Assembly (NCBI GenBank): GCA_964530825.1
Contig: CAZHCA010000007.1
Coordinates: forward strand, 113,451 to 177,450
From: CAZHCA01 sp964530825
Lineage (GTDB): Bacteria > Bacteroidota > Bacteroidia > Chitinophagales > Saprospiraceae
DNA: 64,000 nt
Direction: 5' to 3'
Below the pieces are notes generated by a model. The model saw only the letters and a program-made list of their open reading frames with translations. It did not search any database and had not been told where the DNA came from. The first letter of the stretch is position 1, and every line of letters starts with the position of its first letter. The position numbers were made by a program, and so were the translations under genes. This document shows, in pieces, positions 8,021-15,593 of this stretch.

Positions 8021-9043
8021 TCAGGTAGTTTTTTCCGCTTTAAATCCGGTTACCCCACTTACGGTTGTGTATTTGAGGCTGTATTTCTTTCCGGGGAAAA
8101 CAATTTTAAAAGCCGATTGGACAGCTAGTGTTGCTTCGTGAAAGCCGCATAAAATGAGCTTAAGCTTACCCGGATACGTATTTATATCTCCAACGGCAAA
8201 AATGCCCGAAATATTGGTTTGGTAGTCGTAAGTGTCAACCACCAGACCGTTTTTCTCGATGGCGAGGCCCCAATGCTGCAATGGGCCTAGCTTTGGTGTA
8301 AGACCAAATAAGGGCATGAAATAATCGGCGGCTACGGAGAACGGTCCATCCGTTTTGTGCTGAATGATTACTTCCTCCAGCCAGTCCTGGCCGTTCAGAC
8401 CAACAACCTGTGCGCTGGTTAGCAGTTTAATGCTGCCCCTGCGGTCTAGGGTCTTGACTTTTTCAACGCTATCGGGCGCCCCCCTGAAGCCCTCGCGTCG
8501 ATGGACGAGGAAGAGTTCTTTTACCATGTTGGCCAGGTAAATGGTCCAGTCCAGTGCACTATCGCCCCCACCGGCGATTACTACCCGCTGGTTGCGGAAG
8601 TGTTCTGGTTCTTTAACCATATATTCAACACCTCGGCCTTCGTAGGCTTCGATATTCGGGATCGGTGGTTTACGTGGCTCGAAGCTTCCCAGACCGGCGG
8701 CAATGATAACGACCGGCGCCTGCAAAACCGTACCGCAGTTGGTAGTCAGTTGGAAGTGGCCATTTTCCAGGCGCTCCATGGTTTCGGCCCTTTCGCCCAG
8801 GGTAAAGCCAGGCTGAAAAGGAGCGATTTGTTCCATCAAGTTATCGACTAGCTCGCCTGCCAGAACAGCGGGAAAGCCGGGAATATCGTAAATGGGTTTT
8901 TTGGGGTAGATCTCCGCCAACTGGCCTCCGGGTTGAGGTAAGGCATCGACCAGGTGGCAGCGCATCTGAAGCAGACCAGCTTCAAAGACGGTGAACAGTC
9001 CTACCGGACCAGCTCCAATGATGATTATATCTGTTTTGATCAT
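8021..9043 (-). CDS. Ferredoxin--NADP(+) reductase, thioredoxin-reductase-like type
   Basis: A 340-aa FAD/NAD(P)-dependent oxidoreductase. The N-terminus carries the FAD-binding IIIIGAGPVGLF motif; a second nucleotide site shows VVIAGGGDSALDW and VHRREGFRGAP (NADPH). A final FAD motif is GIFAVGDI. The CxxC redox motif of true thioredoxin reductases is absent, which points to the homodimeric bacterial ferredoxin/flavodoxin-NADP reductase family (YumC-like). I chose the ATG at 9043 because it puts the FAD motif at the very N-terminus and follows the upstream stop by 18 bp; an in-frame ATG at 9088 would overlap the upstream gene. It is the last gene of the cbb3 locus, suggesting a link with electron supply or redox assembly (inference). 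Confidence 0.85.
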   Translation of the reverse strand: MIKTDIIIIGAGPVGLFTVFEAGLLQMRCHLVDALPQPGGQLAEIYPKKPIYDIPGFPAVLAGELVDNLMEQIAPFQPGFTLGERAETMERLENGHFQLTTNCGTVLQAPVVIIAAGLGSFEPRKPPIPNIEAYEGRGVEYMVKEPEHFRNQRVVIAGGGDSALDWTIYLANMVKELFLVHRREGFRGAPDSVEKVKTLDRRGSIKLLTSAQVVGLNGQDWLEEVIIQHKTDGPFSVAADYFMPLFGLTPKLGPLQHWGLAIEKNGLVVDTYDYQTNISGIFAVGDINTYPGKLKLILCGFHEATLAVQSAFKIVFPGKKYSLKYTTVSGVTGFKAEKTT

Positions 9044-9060
9044 TCGACGTCTTTTTTTGA

Positions 9061-9759
9061 TTAATGGCACATGGGAAGATTTTCCCAATTTTCCCAGAAG
9101 CGAAAGTCGGCTGGAATGTTGAACTGCATGCCCCGGTAGATAAACAGCAAGCCGAACAAAATCAGAAATACCGGGAAAAGCTTACGCAGTCGGGCCCGCC
9201 ACCGCAGATTGATAAATTGTCCGGCTAAGGCTGTAACCAGCATAAGTGGGACGGTACCCATTCCAAAAAAGGCCATGTATCCGGCCGACTGCAGGAGGCT
9301 CTCGCTGGTAAGGGCGCCTACGATAGCGACGTAGACCAATCCGCAGGGCAACAAACCATTGAGCAGCCCCAGGCTAAAGAGGGTGCCCCTCCGCTGCGAG
9401 CGCAACAACTGGGCCATTTGTTTTTTCACCCACATATTCAGCCGGAAAAGGGGTGGCCAACGCAACATGTAGCTTTCCAGGTTGATGGCAAAAAGGGCTA
9501 CGATTAGCATCAGAATACCGATCCCGATGGAAAAGTAAGTCTGCAGGCCCGCCAGGAAGACGCCGCGGCCCAGGGCCCCGATCAGGACACCCAAGGCCGT
9601 ATAGGTGAGGACCCGTCCTAGGTTATAGGTCAGGACCTGGGCACCCGCGCGCCAGCGGGACTGGTGCTGATAGGGCAGGGCCAGTGCTATGGGGCCGCAC
9701 ATGCCTACGCAGTGCAAGCTGCCAACCAGTCCGATGGTAAATGCGGTCCAGAGAAACAT
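9061..9759 (-). CDS. TauE/SafE-type (UreH/CcdA-like) membrane protein of the cbb3 locus
   Basis: A 232-aa polytopic inner-membrane protein with about six helices. The N-terminal motif GLVGSLHCVGMCGPIALALP is typical of the UreH/SafE-like proteins often found beside ccoGHIS genes. Cysteines in SLHCVGMCGP and LLPCGLVYV could bind metal or take part in thiol chemistry. Its position between fixH and the flavoprotein, with a 12-bp gap to fixH, suggests a role in metal or redox maturation of the oxidase. That role is inferred from context; the exact substrate is not known. Confidence 0.82.
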   Translation of the reverse strand: MFLWTAFTIGLVGSLHCVGMCGPIALALPYQHQSRWRAGAQVLTYNLGRVLTYTALGVLIGALGRGVFLAGLQTYFSIGIGILMLIVALFAINLESYMLRWPPLFRLNMWVKKQMAQLLRSQRRGTLFSLGLLNGLLPCGLVYVAIVGALTSESLLQSAGYMAFFGMGTVPLMLVTALAGQFINLRWRARLRKLFPVFLILFGLLFIYRGMQFNIPADFRFWENWENLPMCH

Positions 9760-9771
9760 AAGCTTTTGCGT

Positions 9772-10215
9772 TTACAGGTGCACGACTGCTTCTTTAAAGA
9801 ATGCTTTGCCATTGGCCTGCCAGTCGACTTTTACCTTCCACAAGCCCGGCTTGAGGTCGGTGGTTGGAATCTGCATTGTTGCACCGGACTCAGCAGTAAT
9901 GGGCACCCGAAAATCTTGGTCACTGTCGGAAGGGCAGAAGAAATGAATCTCTCCCGTCGCTTTACTGCGCAGGTCGGCGGGAAAAATGAGTTCCACACGC
10001 TCTTTTTGCGGGTCTTCGCGCACAATGAGGTCCTGGGCCAGCGACTGGCTGTTAACCAATTTATTGTAGTGCTGCTGGTAATTGAGATCATCCTGGTAAT
10101 AGTGATCTGATACCAAACTGTTGTCGAACTGTGTCGACCTGATCACGGCAACAATCAGTACGGCCATGAAAGTCAGATAAAATACGGCTATGCCGGTTCC
10201 CCAATTGAATTTCAT
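9772..10215 (-). CDS. fixH: FixH family protein (cbb3 oxidase assembly)
   Basis: A 147-aa protein with one N-terminal membrane helix (GIAVFYLTFMAVLIVAVI) and a periplasmic beta domain that ends GLWKVKVDWQANG, the typical FixH/CcoH pattern. FixH is needed for maturation of cbb3-type cytochrome oxidase, probably in cooperation with the copper ATPase CcoI. It follows ccoG by 70 bp and precedes the SafE-type gene by 12 bp, all on one strand. Confidence 0.88.
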   Translation of the reverse strand: MKFNWGTGIAVFYLTFMAVLIVAVIRSTQFDNSLVSDHYYQDDLNYQQHYNKLVNSQSLAQDLIVREDPQKERVELIFPADLRSKATGEIHFFCPSDSDQDFRVPITAESGATMQIPTTDLKPGLWKVKVDWQANGKAFFKEAVVHL

Positions 10216-10285
10216 AAGCTCTAAGGTTAAGACGGAGGGTAGAATTTGCTATGCTTGTTCGCGGACTACACCCCAGCCAGTATCA

Positions 10286-11866
10286 TCATTGAATCGGTCC
10301 TAGGAAATTGGTGTTGACCCGGTCGATCAGTTTATCGCCGGAGTAAACCTCAATCTGGACCTTGGTTTTGCGATCTGTTAGGAAGGCTCTTTCCAGCTCG
10401 ATGAATAGGGCGCCTTCGACCACGTCGCCGGCCAGCGTTGTAGGGGTTTCGCCTACCAGCTTCAGTCGGCCGTGTTCGGCAAAGTCGCCGACCAAACGGA
10501 ATTCGACCGGAAATTCTTCCTTTGTTTTATTGATGACCTGATAGTTGTACAGGTTGCTGACGTAAGTGTCATCTACCTCCTGATAAAGCATGCCGGGTGT
10601 GCGCAGGATCAGCGCTTCCACATCGGTACGGCTGGTGAGGAAGTACACGTTCAGCCCAACCAAAAAGGTCAGTACCGCCGTGTAAGCGATCACGCGGGGC
10701 GTGAAGATCTTCTTGGTCTTCGTGACGATACCATTCTCGCTGGCGTAGCGTATCAGTCCCCGTTCGCGGCCCACCTTATCCATGACTTCATCGCATGCAT
10801 CCATGCAAGCCGTACAATTGATGCATTCCAGCTGTGTGCCGTTACGGATGTCGATGCCCGTAGGGCATACCTGCACACAAAGCTTGCAATCGATGCAATC
10901 GCCAAGGGCGTTTTGGATCTGTTCGGTCGGAGTTACACCATGGGGTAGCGCTTCAGCCGTAATGGTTTCCGTGGTCGTTGCTGCATTTGCTACCGAGGCG
11001 GCTATATCGCCTATTGGGTTGGAAGGAGGGGCTTTGGGCGTTGATTTTTTCTTTATCTTTCCACGTGGTTCCCCCCGCACATGATCGTAAGCCACTACGA
11101 TAGAGTTGTTATCCAGCAGTACGCCCTGCATCCGGCCGTAAGGGCAAATCGCTACGCAAACCTGTTCGCGCATGTAGGAAAAGACAAAATAGAAAGCGAA
11201 GGAAAATGCCATCATAGCAGTAAATCCTTGCCAGTTTTGCGAGACGGGCTCGGTAGCAATTCGGAATACTTCCTCCACCCCAATAATGTAGGCTAGAAAG
11301 GTGTTGGCGATCAGCACTGCGATACCGAAAAAGATCGCTTGCTTAGCGGTCTTTTTCAGGAGCTTTTCGCGGGTCCAAGGCCCTTTATTCAGGCGCTTTT
11401 GTGCATTGGCATCCCCCTCGATGAAGTACTCGATCCGGCGGAAGACCATCTCCATGAAGATCGTCTGCGGGCAAATCCACCCGCAGAACAGGCGGCCGAA
11501 AACGACGGTAAACAAGACGATAAAAACCATCAGGGTGAGCATACCTAATACCAGGATGTGAAAATCTTGAGGCGCGAAGACAATACCGAAAATGATGAAA
11601 TGGCGCTCCAGAACGTTAAAGAGCAAAAGCGGTTCTCCGTTCACCTTAATGAAAGGTGCGCCGAATAAAAACGCCAACAGCAGGTAACTGACGATTTTTC
11701 GCCAGTTGTAAAACCGACCTTTTGGCTTTTTAGGATAGATCCAAACCCGTTTGCCCTTCTGGTCGACCGTACTTATTGCGTCGCGGTAGGCTTCCGTATC
11801 TTTAGTGGGCTGATTGAGCGTATCCATTTGTTGTACATTCTGATGTTGATAATTGGGCGTGCCCAT
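10286..11866 (-). CDS. ccoG: Cytochrome c oxidase accessory protein CcoG (FixG)
   Basis: A 526-aa polyferredoxin-like membrane protein. N-terminal helices carry CGWICPQTIFME and CVAICPYGRMQG. Two cytoplasmic 4Fe-4S binding motifs follow (CIDCKLCVQVCPTG and CINCTACMDAC). After another membrane helix, the C-terminus is an Ig-like FixG_C domain (about 420-526). CcoG is thought to reduce Cu(II) for CcoI-dependent copper delivery to cbb3 oxidase. A Pro/Ala/Thr-rich insertion lies between the N-terminal segment and the ferredoxin motifs (about residues 270-320). The start at 11866 is used; an in-frame ATG 13 codons later is possible. A strong hairpin separates it from ccoP. Confidence 0.94.
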   Translation of the reverse strand: MGTPNYQHQNVQQMDTLNQPTKDTEAYRDAISTVDQKGKRVWIYPKKPKGRFYNWRKIVSYLLLAFLFGAPFIKVNGEPLLLFNVLERHFIIFGIVFAPQDFHILVLGMLTLMVFIVLFTVVFGRLFCGWICPQTIFMEMVFRRIEYFIEGDANAQKRLNKGPWTREKLLKKTAKQAIFFGIAVLIANTFLAYIIGVEEVFRIATEPVSQNWQGFTAMMAFSFAFYFVFSYMREQVCVAICPYGRMQGVLLDNNSIVVAYDHVRGEPRGKIKKKSTPKAPPSNPIGDIAASVANAATTTETITAEALPHGVTPTEQIQNALGDCIDCKLCVQVCPTGIDIRNGTQLECINCTACMDACDEVMDKVGRERGLIRYASENGIVTKTKKIFTPRVIAYTAVLTFLVGLNVYFLTSRTDVEALILRTPGMLYQEVDDTYVSNLYNYQVINKTKEEFPVEFRLVGDFAEHGRLKLVGETPTTLAGDVVEGALFIELERAFLTDRKTKVQIEVYSGDKLIDRVNTNFLGPIQ

Positions 11867-11881
11867 TTTTTTATAAAGTAA

Positions 11882-11910
11882 CCTGCGGCCTTGTAATCCA
11901 AGGCCGCAGG
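11882..11910 (-). promoter_or_regulatory. Intercistronic GC-rich hairpin between ccoP and ccoG
   Basis: A perfect 12-bp stem (CCTGCGGCCTTG / CAAGGCCGCAGG) with a 5-nt loop ends 15 nt before the ccoG start. On the minus strand it is not followed by a proper T-run, so it is more likely an mRNA-stabilising or processing structure, or a partial attenuator, than a full terminator. It would separate the structural subunit genes from the assembly genes. Confidence 0.6.
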
Positions 11911-11970
11911 CTTTTCAAAGCTAACCTGTCAAATGTCAGGCTGATAGGACCGACTACCTTTTGCCCGGTA

Positions 11971-12942
11971 CTAATCAACCATACCGATGGTCTCGTCGGT
12001 AGCAGTGGCGCTAGTATCGGCGGGTGTAGCGTCGACCTGGTATCTCTCACCTTGCGGCTCTTTTCCGTTAGGCGGATTGGTCCCCTGGAATGTCATGATG
12101 TAGCTCGCCACTTTTTGCATTTCAGCCGGCCCCATCTGTGTTTTCCAGGCTACCATACCTTTTTCAGGAACACCGTACTTGATCGTTTTAAATATATCTT
12201 TAATGCCTCCGCCGTGGAGCCAGTATTCATCAGCCAGGTTCGGCCCAACGCCGCCTTCTCCGGACGCACCGTGGCAGGCTATACAGTTGGCATCGTAGAG
12301 TGATTTACCGATGGCGAGGTCCGCTTCTTCGGTCAAGGTCACCACATTGGTTTCGTCGACCAAGTTGGCTTGTGTAGCCAGATAAGCCTGTACCTGCTCT
12401 TCGGCACGCTCCATTTGGCGTTCGTACTGTTCGGCCGATGACATCCCCATTCCAGTAAAGTGGTAATAAGTCATATAGACACCGGCAAACAGAATGGTCA
12501 CGTAGAACAGGGCGACCCACCAAGGCGGGAGGCTATTGTCGAGTTCCTGGATCCCGTCAAAGGCGTGTTCGAACATGATGTCCTCTTCCTTTTCTACCGG
12601 GACGGCCTTGGTCCAGCGCTTTTCTAATCGCTTCCAGAAGCTTTCCCGTGGTTTTTTGACGGACTCCAGGTAGGCCTCCAAGCCACTTTCTTGGTAAATC
12701 TGAATTTGCTGCACTTTGATGATGACGTTCATCAGGTGGAAGATGGCGGCCACGGCTGCGAGTATGGTCACCAGTCCGGCAATGAGTAACCCATTGGTTA
12801 GGAACTGATCGTAGAATTTGCCGGCAGCGGAGCCGGTAGTTTGGCCTGCGCTCGCTGCTGCCTCCTGGGCATGGGCCAGGGTAGTCGCCAGCAGTAAAAC
12901 GACCGATCCCGCCAGTCGCGTTAGGAATTTTTTATTCATCAT
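11971..12942 (-). CDS. ccoP: Cytochrome c oxidase cbb3-type subunit III (CcoP), single-heme form
   Basis: A 323-aa membrane-anchored cytochrome c that passes electrons to the catalytic subunit of cbb3 oxidase. It has an N-terminal signal-like helix (1-25), a helix at about 49-72, and the conserved CcoP N-domain region (ELDNSLPPWWVALFYVTILF) with a further helix. The only heme-binding motif is CIACH (220-224), with a probable Met ligand in the downstream MVAWKTQM. Canonical proteobacterial CcoP carries two CxxCH motifs, so one c-type domain is missing. The ATG overlaps the end of the ccoQ-like gene by 4 bp (translational coupling). Confidence 0.93.
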   Translation of the reverse strand: MMNKKFLTRLAGSVVLLLATTLAHAQEAAASAGQTTGSAAGKFYDQFLTNGLLIAGLVTILAAVAAIFHLMNVIIKVQQIQIYQESGLEAYLESVKKPRESFWKRLEKRWTKAVPVEKEEDIMFEHAFDGIQELDNSLPPWWVALFYVTILFAGVYMTYYHFTGMGMSSAEQYERQMERAEEQVQAYLATQANLVDETNVVTLTEEADLAIGKSLYDANCIACHGASGEGGVGPNLADEYWLHGGGIKDIFKTIKYGVPEKGMVAWKTQMGPAEMQKVASYIMTFQGTNPPNGKEPQGERYQVDATPADTSATATDETIGMVD

Positions 12943-13133
12943 TGCTGATCGATTTCAGAGTTTAAGGATTGAGGGTTATCGTCTAGCGGGAGATGCGCCA
13001 TTTTATCGATATATCCCTTGTCGCGACGCAAAATGGTAAATGATCCGATCAGGAACATGAGCATAAACGTAACGAGGGCGAAAATGGCCATCCAGTTGAT
13101 GTCTCCTGCGTTTTCTAAAATGTACTTATACAT
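12939..13133 (-). CDS. ccoQ: Small CcoQ-like subunit of cbb3 oxidase
   Basis: A 64-aa protein with one membrane helix (MAIFALVTFMLMFLIGSFTI) and a short hydrophilic cytoplasmic tail, the size and shape of CcoQ (FixQ), which stabilises the CcoP-CcoNO interaction. Sequence conservation in CcoQ is low, so the assignment leans on position: directly between ccoNO and ccoP, with a 4-bp ATGA overlap with ccoP. Confidence 0.8.
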   Translation of the reverse strand: MYKYILENAGDINWMAIFALVTFMLMFLIGSFTILRRDKGYIDKMAHLPLDDNPQSLNSEIDQQ

Positions 13134-13151
13134 GGTTGTTGTTTTTTAGCA

Positions 13152-13171
13152 GCCCCGCATCTGGGCGGGGC
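13152..13171 (-). promoter_or_regulatory. Intercistronic GC hairpin between ccoNO and ccoQ
   Basis: A 7-bp all-GC stem (GCCCCGC / GCGGGGC) with a 6-nt loop fits within the 49-bp gap behind the ccoNO stop and ahead of the ccoQ-like ATG. There is no T-run after it on the minus strand. It could protect or delimit the ccoNO mRNA segment (inference). Confidence 0.5.
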
Positions 13172-13182
13172 CGGCGGATCAT

Positions 13183-15327
13183 TTATTCTTCTGCTTCTGC
13201 TTCTGCTTGCGGTTCGGGTTTGATATCGGTACCTAGTCGTTGCAGGTAGGCGATCAGTGCTACTATTTCTTTTTTCTCCAGATTTTCCTGATTGATGCCG
13301 TCTTTGCGCAGGTTGTCGGCTACGGTTTGGGCTTGCTTCTCTAACTCCTCAACAGCGATATCTTCGAAGCCATCCGGGTAGGGTGTACCCAACATTCGCA
13401 GCACCTCAATCTTTTTCGGCATGGAATTGGTATTCAAGTCGCGGGTCAGTAACCAAGGGTAAGGCGGCATAATGGAGCCCGGCGACATGCTTTGCGGATC
13501 CAGCATGTGGTTGTAGTGCCAGCTGTCGGGATATTTTTGGCCTAAACGGTGCAGGTCCGGCCCGGTACGCTTCGAGCCCCATAAGAACGGGCGGTCGTAG
13601 ATAAACTCACCTGATTTGGAGTACTCGCCGTAGCGCTCGGTCTCCGACCGGAATGGACGTACCATCTGAGAGTGGCAACCCACACAGCCCTCGCGGATAT
13701 AGAGGTCGCGTCCGGCCAATTCGAGCGGTGTATATGGTTTTACCGATTCGATCTTTGGCACGTTGCTCTCGACCATGATCATGGGAAAAATTTCCACCAG
13801 GCCGCCAATTAAAATTACGATAGCGCTACCAATCAGCATCTGGATAGGACGACGCTCGATCCAGCGGTGCCAGTGACCGTCACTGTGTACGGTTTTCGGA
13901 CGCGGCAGGGACTCTGCACCTTCATTGGCTACAAAGGAGCCGGTGCGAACGGTTTTGACCAGGTTGTAGACCATCACCAGCACTCCGGCAAAGTACATAG
14001 TTCCCCCGGCGGCACGTAAGGCGTACATCGGCAGAATCTGGGTGACGGTCTCCAGGAAATTGCCGTACTTCAGGAAGCCGTCGGGCGTGAATTCCTTCCA
14101 CATAAGCGACTGGGTCCAGCCAGCCCAGTAGAGCGGGATAGCATAGAACAAGATACCCAGGGTCCCGATCCAAAAGTGGGCATTGGCCAGCTTCACCGAA
14201 TGCAGTTTGGTATTGAAAATGCGCGGCAACAGCCAGTACAAGATTCCGAACGTCAGGAAGCCGTTCCAGCCCAGCGTACCCACGTGTACGTGTCCAATAG
14301 TCCAGTCGGTAAAGTGACTGATGGCATTGACGGATTTAATGGAAAGCATGGGCCCTTCGAAGGTCGACATACCGTAGGCCGTAACGGCAACCACCAAAAA
14401 TTTTAGAATAGGATCCTGGCGTACCCGGTCCCAGGCACCTCTAAGTGTAAGTAAACCGTTCAGCATACCTCCCCAGGAAGGAGCGATCAACATCACGGAG
14501 AATACCGTGCCCAGCGACTGCGCCCAGTCGGGAAGGGAGGTGTAGAGCAAGTGGTGCGGACCGGCCCAGATATAGATAAAGATCAGGGCCCAGAAGTGAA
14601 TGATGGATAATTTGTAGGAATATACCGGGCGGTTGGCCGCCTTGGGCAGGAAGTAATACATCAGGCCCAGGTAGGGCGTGGTCAGGAAAAACGCCACCGC
14701 GTTGTGACCGTACCACCACTGGATCAGAGCATCCTGAACACCGGCAAATACCGGATAGGATTTCCACATGTTTACCGGTACTTCCAGGTTGTTCCCGATA
14801 TGGAGTACCGTAACGGTGATCCAGGTTGCGATGTAGAACCAGATCGCCACGTAGAGGTGCGGTTCGCGGCGCTTGGCCATGGTACCGAACATGTTGATAC
14901 CGAAAGCCACCCAAACCAAGGCGATTGCGATATCGATAGGCCACTCCAATTCGGCGTACTCATGTGAGCTCGTAATGCCTAAAGGAAGCGTGGCTGCCGC
15001 CGCAAGAATAATAGCTTGCCAGCCCCAAAAGTGAAATTTGCTTAAGAAATCGCTGAACATCCGCGCTTTCAGCAGGCGCTGGAGGGAATAGTAAACCCCC
15101 ATAAAAATACCATTACCCACAAAGGCAAAAATCGCTGCATTGGTATGCAGCGGGCGGATCCGACCAAAAGTCGTTTCGGCTATGCCCAGGTTGAGTGCGG
15201 GGAAGATCAGCTGAAAAGCGGCGACCAACCCCACCAACATCCCCACGACGCCCCACAGTATAGTGGCGTACGCGAAGTTGCGGACAATGGCATTATCGTA
15301 ATGAAACTTTTCTACCTGTGCCATCAA
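13183..15327 (-). CDS. ccoNO: Fused cbb3-type cytochrome c oxidase subunits I and II (CcoN-CcoO)
   Basis: A 714-aa fusion. Residues 1 to about 480 are the 12-helix heme-copper catalytic subunit CcoN, with conserved histidines (PLHTNAAIFAFVGN, WWYGHNAVAFFLT, GPHHLLYTSLPDW, TIGHVHVGTLGWNG). From about 500 the sequence becomes CcoO: a membrane helix then a monoheme cytochrome c domain with CVGCH at 548-552 (REGCVGCHSQMVRPF). Fusion of these two subunits is known in Bacteroidota, so it is real rather than a frameshift artefact. The protein reduces O2 to water with high affinity. It starts 9 bp after the ccoS stop, and Met2 is an equally possible start. The C-terminus is acidic (AEAEAEE). Confidence 0.96.
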   Translation of the reverse strand: MMAQVEKFHYDNAIVRNFAYATILWGVVGMLVGLVAAFQLIFPALNLGIAETTFGRIRPLHTNAAIFAFVGNGIFMGVYYSLQRLLKARMFSDFLSKFHFWGWQAIILAAAATLPLGITSSHEYAELEWPIDIAIALVWVAFGINMFGTMAKRREPHLYVAIWFYIATWITVTVLHIGNNLEVPVNMWKSYPVFAGVQDALIQWWYGHNAVAFFLTTPYLGLMYYFLPKAANRPVYSYKLSIIHFWALIFIYIWAGPHHLLYTSLPDWAQSLGTVFSVMLIAPSWGGMLNGLLTLRGAWDRVRQDPILKFLVVAVTAYGMSTFEGPMLSIKSVNAISHFTDWTIGHVHVGTLGWNGFLTFGILYWLLPRIFNTKLHSVKLANAHFWIGTLGILFYAIPLYWAGWTQSLMWKEFTPDGFLKYGNFLETVTQILPMYALRAAGGTMYFAGVLVMVYNLVKTVRTGSFVANEGAESLPRPKTVHSDGHWHRWIERRPIQMLIGSAIVILIGGLVEIFPMIMVESNVPKIESVKPYTPLELAGRDLYIREGCVGCHSQMVRPFRSETERYGEYSKSGEFIYDRPFLWGSKRTGPDLHRLGQKYPDSWHYNHMLDPQSMSPGSIMPPYPWLLTRDLNTNSMPKKIEVLRMLGTPYPDGFEDIAVEELEKQAQTVADNLRKDGINQENLEKKEIVALIAYLQRLGTDIKPEPQAEAEAEE

Positions 15328-15336
15328 GAAGGATTT

Positions 15337-15504
15337 TTAAGAATTATCGTTTTCTTTTTGTTTATTTTCATCGTCGAAGAGCATGCGTACCGCCGGCGTG
15401 TAATCATCGTCGAATTGTCCAGAGCGAACGGCCCAGATGAAGGCCCCCAGGAACCCCAGCGCGACGACCAGGCTGACCAGGATGAGCAAAAGCATAATTG
15501 TCAT
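15337..15504 (-). CDS. ccoS: Cbb3-type cytochrome oxidase assembly protein CcoS
   Basis: A 55-aa protein found by translating the gap between ccoI and ccoNO. It starts at the ATG at 15504 (a second ATG is 3 codons later) and ends with TAA at 15337-15339. It has one membrane helix (LLLILVSLVVALGFLGAFIW) followed by AVRSGQFDDDYTPAVRMLFD, the hallmark CcoS tail. CcoS is required for cofactor insertion into cbb3 oxidase. It lies 89 bp after ccoI and 9 bp before ccoNO. Confidence 0.92.
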   Translation of the reverse strand: MTIMLLLILVSLVVALGFLGAFIWAVRSGQFDDDYTPAVRMLFDDENKQKENDNS

Positions 15505-15593
15505 GATATTGCAATTTTTCGCAAGTTAATTGATGACCCTATCGGGCCGGATGATCAACCTCAAATTGGGGGTTGACTTTTATCATCTAAAAA

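Noticed and set aside
9044..9088. Upstream ATG extending the ferredoxin-NADP reductase by 15 residues
   Set aside because: It would overlap the preceding gene by 28 bp and add a basic tail before the FAD-binding motif; the ATG at 9043 fits better.
13183..15327. Frameshift or assembly error joining ccoN and ccoO
   Set aside because: The junction is in frame with a sensible linker, and this fusion is known in Bacteroidota.
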